Assembly (NCBI GenBank): GCA_958349325.1
Contig: CATWCP010000008.1
Location: 1-34,174, forward strand
DNA length: 34,174 nt
Reading direction: 5' to 3'
From: an uncultured Collinsella sp.
GTDB lineage: Bacteria > Actinomycetota > Coriobacteriia > Coriobacteriales > Coriobacteriaceae
In this document: positions 17,401 to 24,149 of the stretch, in pieces
Layout: every line of letters begins with the position of its first letter
Numbering within the stretch: the stretch's first letter is position 1
The notes under the pieces: generated by a model
What the model was told of the DNA's origin: nothing
What the model saw: only the letters and a program-made list of their open reading frames with translations
Databases searched by the model: none
Translations under genes and position numbers: made by a program

Positions 17401-18306
17401 GTGGGGGCTATTACTCCGGGCGTACGTTTGCACGACCTTCCGCAGGGGACCGTCGAGGAACGCATTCGCATGGCGGGAGAGCTGGGCTTTTCGTGCATTC
17501 AGCTGCCGAGCAAGGTGCTCTACGCATCGATGGGGATCGATCGAGGCGGCCTGACCCGCGAGCTTGCCGACCATTTGTGTGCCGTGCTCGATGAGTCGGG
17601 CGTTTCGGTCGCCGTGCTCGGCTGCTATAAGAATTTGGCGACGCCCGATCGCCAACAGCTCATGGATAACTTTGCCGAGTACGAGGCATGCTTGAAATTT
17701 GCCCAGATGCTCGGCGGATGCCCGGTTGGCACCGAGACCGGTCGCCCCAATGCGCAGAACCGCGTTGCGGACGACCGCATGACCGATGAGGCACTCGAGG
17801 CTTTTGTGGACGGGCTTGCGTATGTCTGCGAGCGTGCCGAGGCCATGGGCGGTCAGGTTCTAATTGAGCCCGGTTGGAACGAGACGGTCAACACGCCAGA
17901 TCGCTGCCGTGAGGTGCTGGAGCGCGTCTCGAGCCCGTCGCTCGGCGTGATCTATGACCCAGTGTCGCTGCTGCACCCCAGTGTCGTTGACGAAGCGCAG
18001 GAAATCACCGCGCGCATGCTCTATTTATGCGGCAGCAAGATTCGCGTGCTGCACGCCAAGGATTTTGAGGTCGTTGATAACGAGGACGAAGCCGGTTGGT
18101 GCGACGGTACGGGTTCACGTCTGGTGTGTCATGGCGTGGGCGAGACGGGCCGCTATGACTTTGAGCCCGTAGTGGCCTGGGCGGCTGCCGCCTGCCCTGG
18201 GATTCCCTGCGTGGTCGAGAACAGTGTGCCGGCGACGGCGGCTGACTGCCTGGCGACACTCGAGCACATGTCCGCTCGCTGCGGGGCTTCGCATCGCGAG
18301 TTATAG
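17401..18306 (+). CDS. Sugar phosphate isomerase/epimerase-like TIM-barrel protein
   Basis: A 301-residue member of the xylose-isomerase-like TIM-barrel (AP endonuclease family 2) group. The expected metal ligands are visible as Glu156 (LIEPG), Asp186 (IYDP), His218 (LHAKD) and Glu273 (VVENS). A GTG start at 17401, one base after the GH105 stop and ten bases after AAGGGA, is chosen; the frame is open further upstream but overlaps GH105. Co-transcription with GH105 suggests an isomerase or epimerase acting on a sugar released from rhamnogalacturonan or on the unsaturated uronate. The actual substrate cannot be read from the sequence. Confidence 0.82.
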   Translation: MGAITPGVRLHDLPQGTVEERIRMAGELGFSCIQLPSKVLYASMGIDRGGLTRELADHLCAVLDESGVSVAVLGCYKNLATPDRQQLMDNFAEYEACLKFAQMLGGCPVGTETGRPNAQNRVADDRMTDEALEAFVDGLAYVCERAEAMGGQVLIEPGWNETVNTPDRCREVLERVSSPSLGVIYDPVSLLHPSVVDEAQEITARMLYLCGSKIRVLHAKDFEVVDNEDEAGWCDGTGSRLVCHGVGETGRYDFEPVVAWAAAACPGIPCVVENSVPATAADCLATLEHMSARCGASHREL

Positions 18307-18345
18307 CATTGGCTTTTGCTGTGTCGGCAGATTGAGATTACCTGT

Positions 18346-18384
18346 ATGGGGGCGGCGGTGAAGGGTCTTTATCGTCGCCCCCAT
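18346..18384. other. Hairpin in the leader of the GltD-like gene
   Basis: Perfect 9-bp arms (ATGGGGGCG at 18346-18354 with 18376-18384) and a 21-base loop, without a T run. It lies 26 bp before the next start codon and may be an attenuator or simply the end of the preceding transcript. Confidence 0.4.
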
Positions 18385-18410
18385 TGGATTGCATTAAAAA
18401 GGGGAGTTGC

Positions 18411-19628
18411 GTGGCTATCCACATTGTCGAAGAGGCGAATCGTTGCCTAGGTTGTAAAAGGGCGTTCTGTCAGATTAAGGGCTGCCCGGTTCAGACGCCT
18501 ATTCCGCAGGTCATCGACCTGTTCAAACAGCGTCGTCTAGAAGAGGCGGGCGAGCTGCTGTTCCAGAACAATCCCATGAGCGCGGTCTGCTCCGTGGTGT
18601 GCAACCATTCGGGCCAGTGCGAGGGCGCTTGCATCCAGGGCCGCAAGGGCACACCCGTGCATTTTTCGAGCATCGAGCACTACATTTCCACAGCGTATTT
18701 GGACCGTAAGGAGTGGAAACCCGCGCCGTCGTGCGGCAAGCAGGTTGCCGTGGTCGGTTCCGGTCCTGCCGGTATTACCGTGGCCATTAAGATGGCCCAG
18801 CTGGGCTGTGCCGTCACGGTATTTGAACAGCGCCCCGAGATCGGCGGTGTGCTGGAATACGGTATCCCCGAGTTCCGCCTGCCCCGTGCGCTCGTACAAA
18901 AGTACCGTCACGTGATGTGCTCGCTTGGCGTGCGCGTGCGCCCCTCGACCACCATCGGCGGCGCGCTGCATATCGACGACCTGCTACGTGACGGCTACGA
19001 CGCGGTCTTTGTCGGTACCGGTACCTGGCGAGCTCGCAAACTGGGTATTCCCGGCGAGTCGCGCGGCAACGTGCTGTTTGGTATCGATTACCTGGTTGAT
19101 CCTTCGAGTGTGGCGATCGGACAGAATGTGGCGGTCATCGGTGCCGGTAACGTGGCCATGGATGTGGCCCGCACGGCGCTGCGCTCGGGTGCTCGCAAGG
19201 TCACTGTGTATGCTCGATCGCGCCATATCTCGGCTATCGATGACGAGGTAGAGCTGACCGAGCTTGACGGTGCCGAGATTGTGTGCGGCAAGGCGATCTG
19301 CGCCATCGATGATAACGGTCCGGTGTTCGAGACGGCTATCTTTGACGAGGACAACAATGTGGTGGGCTACGAGGAAGAGCTCGACCATGTGTCCGCCGAC
19401 ACAGTTGTGATCGCGGCTTCGCAGGTGCCCAAGGACAAGCTTGTGCTCACGACGGGTGGCTTGGAGACCGACCATTGCGGCCTTCTTTCGGTCGATGAGT
19501 GCGGCATGACCACCGTGCCCGGTGTCTTTGCCGCCGGCGACGTGGTTAACGGCCCGCTGACGGTTGTTCACGCCGTAGCCGGCGCCAAGCTCGCCGTCGA
19601 AGGCATGACTACCTATCTGGGCCTCTAA
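18411..19628 (+). CDS. GltD-like NAD(P)H-dependent flavoprotein oxidoreductase
   Basis: A 405-residue protein like the small subunit of glutamate synthase. The N-terminal iron-sulfur domain shows cysteines 12, 15, 20 and 25 (CLGCKRAFC...GC) and a second group in CSVVCNHSGQCEGAC. An FAD site follows (VVGSGPAG near 115-122), then an NAD(P)H site (VIGAGNVAMDVA) and a C-terminal AAGDVV motif for the flavin. No glutamate-synthase large subunit is present, so it may serve another partner, as related subunits do in NADH-dependent electron-transfer complexes. A GTG start is favoured because GGGGAG lies just upstream; an ATG nine codons earlier overlaps a hairpin. It precedes a second flavoenzyme, a possible functional pair, though a repeat hairpin with T run separates them. 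Confidence 0.82.
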   Translation: MAIHIVEEANRCLGCKRAFCQIKGCPVQTPIPQVIDLFKQRRLEEAGELLFQNNPMSAVCSVVCNHSGQCEGACIQGRKGTPVHFSSIEHYISTAYLDRKEWKPAPSCGKQVAVVGSGPAGITVAIKMAQLGCAVTVFEQRPEIGGVLEYGIPEFRLPRALVQKYRHVMCSLGVRVRPSTTIGGALHIDDLLRDGYDAVFVGTGTWRARKLGIPGESRGNVLFGIDYLVDPSSVAIGQNVAVIGAGNVAMDVARTALRSGARKVTVYARSRHISAIDDEVELTELDGAEIVCGKAICAIDDNGPVFETAIFDEDNNVVGYEEELDHVSADTVVIAASQVPKDKLVLTTGGLETDHCGLLSVDECGMTTVPGVFAAGDVVNGPLTVVHAVAGAKLAVEGMTTYLGL

Positions 19629-19644
19629 CTCCATCCCACCCATC

Positions 19645-19716
19645 AGTTGCGGTGAAATACGGACTGTTTTGGCTGTCAAAAGCCTTATCTACTCCGTATT
19701 CCACCGCAACTTTTTT
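19645..19716 (+). repeat. AGTTGCGGTG hairpin repeat, copy 1 (also a terminator)
   Basis: AGTTGCGGTGAAATACGGA at 19645 pairs with TCCGTATTCCACCGCAACT ending at 19711, followed by a T6 run. It belongs to a family of four in this window and here probably terminates the GltD-like gene. Confidence 0.85.
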
Positions 19717-19827
19717 GCTGGACGGTAAAAAGGCGGGGGAGGACGTACACTCGTGAGCTTGGTGGGTGGTGATACGATAGGTACGTCTGCAAGTGCCGCC
19801 GAGCGGCTCAAACGAAAGGAACCCTGT

Positions 19828-21777
19828 ATGGAGTCCTCCGCCTACCCGATGCTCTTTAGCCCGATCAAGGTCGGTACTACCGAGGTCAAGAACCGCGTCT
19901 TTATGCCGCCGGTGTCTACCAACCTGGCCGATCATGGCTATGTGACCGACGATCTGGTCGACCACTACCGTGCTCGCGCCAAGGGCGGCGTGGGCCTGAT
20001 CATCACCGAGGTCGTGACGGTCGAGCCTACCTATACCTATCTTCCGGGTGACATGTGCTGCTACGACGACACGTTTATCCCCGGCTGGGAAAAACTCGCC
20101 GCGGCCGTCCACGAGTATGGCTGCAAGATCATGCCGCAGCTCTTCCACCCCGCCTACATGGCCTTTAACATTCCGGGCACGCCGCGCCTGATCGCTCCGT
20201 CCTTTGTGGGCCCGTCTTACGCCCGCGAGGCACCGCGTCCTATCACGGTCGATGAGATTCACGAACTCACGCATCAGTTCGGTGACGCTGCCGTGCGTAT
20301 GCAGAAGGCCGGTGTCGATGGCGTTGAGGTCCACGCAGCGCACGCCCACGGTATGCTCGGCGGCTTTTTGACTCCGCTCTACAACAAGCGTACCGACGAG
20401 TATGGTGGCTCGCTCGACGCCCGTATGCGCTTCTTGCTCGAGGTCATCGCCGAGATTCGTGAGCGCTGCGGCAAGGACTTCATCATCGACGTTCGTATCT
20501 CGGGCGATGAGTACACCGACGGCGGTCTGACCCTCAACGACATGATCTACGTCTCGCGTCGCCTGGAGAAGGCCGGCGTCGACATGATTCATGTGTCGGG
20601 TGGTACCACCATCAAGCGCGGCTCCGCAATTCCCGCCGCCGGTACCCAGCAGGCCTCGCATGCCGTCTGCTCGCGCGAGATCAAAAAGCACGTCAACATT
20701 CCCGTCGCCACCGTCGGACGTATCAACGAGGCCTGGATCGCCGAGGAGCTGATCGAGGACGGCGCTGCTGACATCTGCATGATGGGCCGCGCCAATCTGT
20801 GCGATGCCGAGTTCTGCAACAAGGCCGCTGCCGGCAACGCCGACGACATCCGCCCCTGCATCGGCTGCCTGCGCTGCCTGAACGGCATTATGTTCGGCAA
20901 GCGCATCTCCTGCACTGTCAACCCGGACGTGGAGCGCGACGAGGCTGGCTACGAACCTGCTGCCGAGGCCAAGAACGTGCTCGTTGTGGGCGCTGGTCCT
21001 GCGGGCATGGAGGCAGCCTATATTGCTGCCAAGCGCGGCCACAACGTGGTGCTCGTGGATAAGCAGGATGAGCCGGGCGGCGAGATGCGCATCGCGGCCG
21101 TTCCTCCGGCAAAGCAGGAGCTCACCCGCGTGATCAAGTACCAGTATCGTCGTCTGGCCGAGGCGGGCGTGAAGTGCGTCTTTGGTACCGAGCTCTCGGC
21201 CGAGGACATTCAGCGCGACTACGCGGGCTACGAGGTTGTCCTGGCTTATGGCGCTGAGCCCATCGCCCCGGCCTTCATGCAGGGCTTTAAGCAGGTTATG
21301 ACGGCTGACGACCTGCTGGGTGGCAAGGCTTTCCCGGGCAAGAAGATCGTCATCGTGGGCGGCGGCACCGTCGGTTGCGAGACAGCAGATTACCTGGCCC
21401 CGCTGGTCAACGACCTGTCGCCGGCCAATCGCGATGTCACCGTCATCGAGATGACCAAGACGCTCGCTGCCAACGAGGGCGGTGCCGGTCGCGCGGTGCT
21501 CATCACGCGCATGCTCTCCAAGGGCGTCCACGTGCTGACCGAGGCCAAGGTGACCGAGATCACCGAGGACACCATCAGCTACGAAAAGGACGGCGAGGTC
21601 CACACCATCACCGGTGCCGATACGCTGGTGCTGGCGATGGGCTACCGTCCCAATACCAAGTTGGCCGACGACCTTGCCGCTGCCGGCGTTGCCACCCACG
21701 TGCTGGGCGATGCCAACAAGTGTGGCAACATCCGCGATGCCATCGGCGATGGCTATAAGGTTGCCTGCGAGCTCTAG
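19828..21777 (+). CDS. Old-yellow-enzyme-type NADH:flavin oxidoreductase (enoate/2,4-dienoyl-CoA reductase-like)
   Basis: A 649-residue, three-part flavoenzyme. Residues about 1-335 are an FMN-binding TIM barrel of the old-yellow-enzyme family (HAAHAHGML...GGFL, NKRTDEYGGS). A 4Fe-4S motif follows (C-x2-C-x2-C-x11-C, about residues 344-362). The C-terminal half has an FAD site (VVGAGPAGMEAAY) and an NAD(P)H site (IVGGGTVGCETADYL). Such enzymes reduce activated C=C bonds in enoates, dienoyl-CoA or plant phenolics. GAAAGGA precedes the ATG at 19828; an in-frame GTG 75 bp upstream lacks a site. Its link to pectin use is unclear: it could reduce plant-derived phenolic acids freed from cell walls, or be an unrelated neighbour. 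No LacI-type operator is seen upstream. Confidence 0.88.
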   Translation: MESSAYPMLFSPIKVGTTEVKNRVFMPPVSTNLADHGYVTDDLVDHYRARAKGGVGLIITEVVTVEPTYTYLPGDMCCYDDTFIPGWEKLAAAVHEYGCKIMPQLFHPAYMAFNIPGTPRLIAPSFVGPSYAREAPRPITVDEIHELTHQFGDAAVRMQKAGVDGVEVHAAHAHGMLGGFLTPLYNKRTDEYGGSLDARMRFLLEVIAEIRERCGKDFIIDVRISGDEYTDGGLTLNDMIYVSRRLEKAGVDMIHVSGGTTIKRGSAIPAAGTQQASHAVCSREIKKHVNIPVATVGRINEAWIAEELIEDGAADICMMGRANLCDAEFCNKAAAGNADDIRPCIGCLRCLNGIMFGKRISCTVNPDVERDEAGYEPAAEAKNVLVVGAGPAGMEAAYIAAKRGHNVVLVDKQDEPGGEMRIAAVPPAKQELTRVIKYQYRRLAEAGVKCVFGTELSAEDIQRDYAGYEVVLAYGAEPIAPAFMQGFKQVMTADDLLGGKAFPGKKIVIVGGGTVGCETADYLAPLVNDLSPANRDVTVIEMTKTLAANEGGAGRAVLITRMLSKGVHVLTEAKVTEITEDTISYEKDGEVHTITGADTLVLAMGYRPNTKLADDLAAAGVATHVLGDANKCGNIRDAIGDGYKVACEL

Positions 21778-21827
21778 TTAATCCCTTGGTGCATGGGGCC
21801 TGTCCCCGCGGCGTCAGTCGGTAGATA

Positions 21828-21870
21828 GTAAAAAGCGGCGGTCGTCCCGTACGTGGGACGACCGCCGCTT
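21828..21870 (-). terminator. Terminator of the kduD-dhuI operon (possibly bidirectional)
   Basis: A perfect 16-bp stem (21833-21848 with 21855-21870). Read on the minus strand it is followed by a T5 run, so it mainly serves the minus-strand genes; it may also slow plus-strand transcription from the flavoenzyme gene. A second small palindrome, GGGGCCTGTCCCC, lies at about 21795-21807. Confidence 0.88.
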
Positions 21871-21895
21871 GCGTTAGCTGCAATGAGTTGTGCGA

Positions 21896-22537
21896 TTAGA
21901 GGCCTAGGATCTCCTTGACCTTGGCGATGATGGCCTCGTCGGTTGCGTTGGCAAAGAAGTACTCCTGGAAGTGCTCGCCGGCAAGTGCGCCCTTCACCAG
22001 GTCCTGGTCGAGCTCGTCCAGGATGTCGACGAGCGAACGCATGGTCACAGCGCGGACGCCGTCGAGGATCTTCTTGTTGCGCTGCTCGGGCTCAACACGC
22101 TCGGCAGGATAGCCGTTGCCCGAACCAAAGCCAAAGAGCTTCTCGAAGGTGTACTCGAGATTGAGCTCCTGGCCCCAGCCGTTCTTGAGGGCGAAGGGCA
22201 TGGCGACGGCGTTGCCATCGTTGACCTGGGCAAAGGTGTAGGCGTCGAGCGGGTCGGCAACGTGGCCGCACAGCACGCCGGGGAAGGAGTTGCAGGCGAG
22301 CATGGCGCCCTCGCCGGTGCCGCAGCCGGTCACGACGTAGTCGGCAGCGCCGGAGTTGAGCAGCACGGCGGCCAGGATGCCGTTCTGCACATAGGTGAGG
22401 GGCTTGGAGTCGGCGTCGGCATACATACCATAGTTAAAGACGGTGTGCCCCATGGGCTCGACAACCTTCTTAAGGGCAGCCTCGATCATGGGGTTCTTGG
22501 AGTTCTGAGAGTTCTCATTGATCAGAGCGATTTTCAT
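21896..22537 (-). CDS. RpiB/LacAB-family isomerase, probable DhuI-type 4-deoxy-5-ketouronate isomerase
   Basis: A 213-residue protein with the RpiB fold signature GCGTGEG (Cys72) and an extended C-terminus unlike true ribose-5-phosphate isomerases of about 150 residues. Streptococcal DhuI, which converts 4-deoxy-L-threo-5-hexosulose-uronate (from unsaturated uronates) to 2,5-diketo-3-deoxygluconate, is an RpiB-family protein and is paired with a short-chain dehydrogenase. The same pairing here (the kduD-like gene lies just upstream in the same direction) makes that role the best inference and explains the absence of classical kduI. AAAGGTAA precedes the start. A repeat hairpin (22563-22627) lies between the two genes. 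Other keto-sugar isomerisations remain possible. Confidence 0.82.
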   Translation of the reverse strand: MKIALINENSQNSKNPMIEAALKKVVEPMGHTVFNYGMYADADSKPLTYVQNGILAAVLLNSGAADYVVTGCGTGEGAMLACNSFPGVLCGHVADPLDAYTFAQVNDGNAVAMPFALKNGWGQELNLEYTFEKLFGFGSGNGYPAERVEPEQRNKKILDGVRAVTMRSLVDILDELDQDLVKGALAGEHFQEYFFANATDEAIIAKVKEILGL

Positions 22538-22562
22538 TGCGAATTACCTTTCTATTTCTAAC

Positions 22563-22627
22563 TTGCGGTGAAATACGGACTGTTTTGCCTGATAGAAGCC
22601 AAAACCAATCCTTATCTCACCGCAACT
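22563..22627. repeat. AGTTGCGGTG hairpin repeat, copy 2
   Basis: TTGCGGTGAAATACGGA faces TCCTTATCTCACCGCAACT. It is a more decayed copy of the family, between the isomerase start and the kduD stop, and could modulate expression within that operon. Confidence 0.8.
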
Positions 22628-22677
22628 CAAATGAAAAACGAGTGGATGAAACCTGATATGGGCAGTTGCGGCGACGC

Positions 22678-23487
22678 TTATTGAGGCTGCTTTCCAATGT
22701 ATGCGAGGATTCCACCGTCGACATAGAGGATGTGGCCGTTGACGAAGTTCGATGCATCGGAAGCCAAGAACACGGCGGGGCCCTTCAGGTCCTCGGGCGT
22801 GCCCCAACGGGCGGCCGGCGTCTTGGCAATGATGAACTGGTCAAACGGGTGGCGGCTGCCGTCGGGCTGCGTCTCGCGCAGCGGTGCGGTTTGCGGCGTG
22901 GCGATGTAGCCGGGCCCAATGCCGTTGCATTGGATATTGGCCTCGCCAAACTCCGAGCAGATGTTCTTGGTGAGCATCTTGAGTCCGCCCTTGGCGGCGG
23001 CATAGCCGGCGATGGTCTCGCGACCCAGCTCGCTCATCATCGAGCAGATGTTGATGATCTTGCCGTGGCCCTTGGCGATCATGCCAGGCAGGCAGGCCTT
23101 TGACACGATAAACGGTGCGTTGAGGTCGATATCGACGACGCGGCGGAAGTCCTCGGCGCTCATGTCGAGCATCGGGGTACGCTGGATGACGCCGGCGTTG
23201 TTGACCAGGATGTCGGGCGTGGTGCCAAAGTCGGCCTCGATCTTGGCGATGAGCTCGGCGACGACAGTCTCGTCGGTGACGTCGGCAACATAGCCGTGAG
23301 CGTCAAAGCCCAGCTCACGGTAGTGCTTCTCGGCTTCGGCGACTTTGTCGGCATGACGGGCGTTAAAGGCGATCTTGGCGCCGGCCTCTCCGAGCGCCTC
23401 GGCAATGGCCATGCCAATGCCGTAGGTGGCGCCGGTCACCAGTGCGACCTTGCCGTCCAGACGGAAGCTGTCCATAAGATCAGACAT
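22678..23487 (-). CDS. kduD: KduD-like short-chain dehydrogenase (2-dehydro-3-deoxygluconate 5-dehydrogenase)
   Basis: A 269-residue classical SDR: nucleotide-binding TGATYGIG (residues 18-25), NNAG (96-99), catalytic Ser149/Ser152, Tyr162 and Lys166 (YAAAK). The substrate region resembles gluconate-5-dehydrogenase/KduD enzymes. It should reduce 2,5-diketo-3-deoxygluconate to KDG with NAD(P)H, closing the unsaturated-uronate branch. AAAGGATC precedes the ATG at 23487; the frame extends nine codons further but without a site. Two LacI-type operators lie upstream. CTGACC and TTATAT on the minus strand, 18 bp apart (about 23517-23546), form a candidate promoter. DhuD or gluconate 5-dehydrogenase are alternative names for such a sequence. 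Confidence 0.85.
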   Translation of the reverse strand: MSDLMDSFRLDGKVALVTGATYGIGMAIAEALGEAGAKIAFNARHADKVAEAEKHYRELGFDAHGYVADVTDETVVAELIAKIEADFGTTPDILVNNAGVIQRTPMLDMSAEDFRRVVDIDLNAPFIVSKACLPGMIAKGHGKIINICSMMSELGRETIAGYAAAKGGLKMLTKNICSEFGEANIQCNGIGPGYIATPQTAPLRETQPDGSRHPFDQFIIAKTPAARWGTPEDLKGPAVFLASDASNFVNGHILYVDGGILAYIGKQPQ

Positions 23488-23501
23488 AGCGATCCTTTCA
23501 A

Positions 23502-23515
23502 AAGAAACGTTCATC
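23502..23515. promoter_or_regulatory. LacI-type operator at kduD, proximal copy
   Basis: AAGAAACGTTCATC keeps the AACGTTCA core of the palindrome and lies about 15 bp upstream of the kduD start. It is one of the weaker matches. Confidence 0.5.
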
Positions 23516-23591
23516 TATATAAGTCTTGCTTTTCATACAAGGTCAGTATAGGTGAAGCGGCGTAATAGCCACCCCTTATTCCCTAAAATCA

Positions 23592-23605
23592 GGTGAACGT
23601 TCACT
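23592..23605. promoter_or_regulatory. LacI-type operator at kduD, distal copy
   Basis: GGTGAACGTTCACT, one mismatch to the palindrome, centred 90 bp from the proximal copy. It lies between kduD and the 3' end of the broken GntR/FCD gene. Confidence 0.72.
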
Positions 23606-23647
23606 TTTAAAAGGCGAACGGTAGTCTCGCCCTTGCCGTGCGGACGT

Positions 23648-23937
23648 CTATTTGCTCTGTTCCTGCGCTCCATCTGCGATCATGTTGCGGTTGTACACCA
23701 GATGCAGGTACATCGCGTCGTGCGCTGCGGTGGGATTGCGCGCGGCGATGGCGTCGGCCACGCCACGGTGGGTGCGGATGGTTTCCTCAACCAGCTTTTT
23801 GCCGGTCACGTCAATAAACAGGGGGACAGGCGCCTTGAGCACGCCCATTAGGCGGGGAACGACGAGGTTGCCGCCATCCCAGGGCGGCTTCATGGAGTAG
23901 CGCACGTACGCATCGAATTTCTCCTCTCATAGATGCG
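23648..23937 (-). pseudogene. 5'-truncated GntR-family regulator, FCD-domain remnant
   Basis: Only the last 95 or so residues of an FCD (FadR C-terminal) ligand-binding domain remain: EEKFDAYVRYSMKPPW leads into THRGVADAIAARNP and MYLHLVYNR, with a His in the position of a usual FCD metal ligand. Upstream the frame meets a TGA at once, and there is no winged-helix DNA-binding domain in any nearby frame. GTG at 23905 is the first possible start. It is therefore almost surely a decayed regulator, perhaps once the controller of kduD-dhuI just downstream. An intact GntR/FCD regulator lies 1.9 kb away beyond the AAA ATPase gene. Confidence 0.75.
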
Positions 23938-23944
23938 TGGCGCA

Positions 23945-23980
23945 AAGAGCCTCGAGTTCATACGAGCTCGGGGTTCTTTT
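23945..23980. terminator. Hairpin with T run between the FCD remnant and the ATPase gene
   Basis: A 12-bp stem (23945-23956 with 23967-23978, including G-U pairs) followed by TTTT on the plus strand and by CTCTTT on the minus strand. It may terminate the ATPase transcript. Confidence 0.55.
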
Positions 23981-23989
23981 CGTCTGGAT

Positions 23990-24128
23990 TGCAGACGTAT
24001 CGTCGGACGAAAGCACGTTGCGTCTAGGGAAAAAACGTACGAAAGCGCAATTTCCATCCTTATTCCGGACGCAAATCAAGACGTAAACCGTTTACGTCTG
24101 CTTTAATCCGTACGAAAACGGTTTTCGT
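23990..24128. promoter_or_regulatory. Cluster of operator-like palindromes downstream of the AAA ATPase
   Basis: Two near-perfect odd palindromes are visible: AGACGTAAAC-C-GTTTACGTCT at 24079-24099 and ACGAAAAC-G-GTTTTCGT at 24112-24128. Weaker relatives occur at about 24007-24023 (ACGAAAGCACGTTGCGT) and near 24039. The half-site ACGNAAA recurs throughout. These look like regulator-binding sites, yet no gene start lies immediately next to them apart from the broken regulator. Confidence 0.5.
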
Positions 24129-24149
24129 CTTGCAGGGCAGTTGCCGTTT

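Noticed and set aside
19609..21699. A 696-codon minus-strand frame opposite the old-yellow-enzyme gene
   Set aside because: Longest shadow in the window, but the plus-strand frame has FMN, FeS, FAD and NAD(P) motifs and a good start, so the antisense frame is not credible.
23819..23828. GGGGACAGG in the FCD remnant as another dispersed repeat
   Set aside because: It lies within sequence that still reads as FCD-domain coding and has no partner inverted repeat, so it is probably chance.
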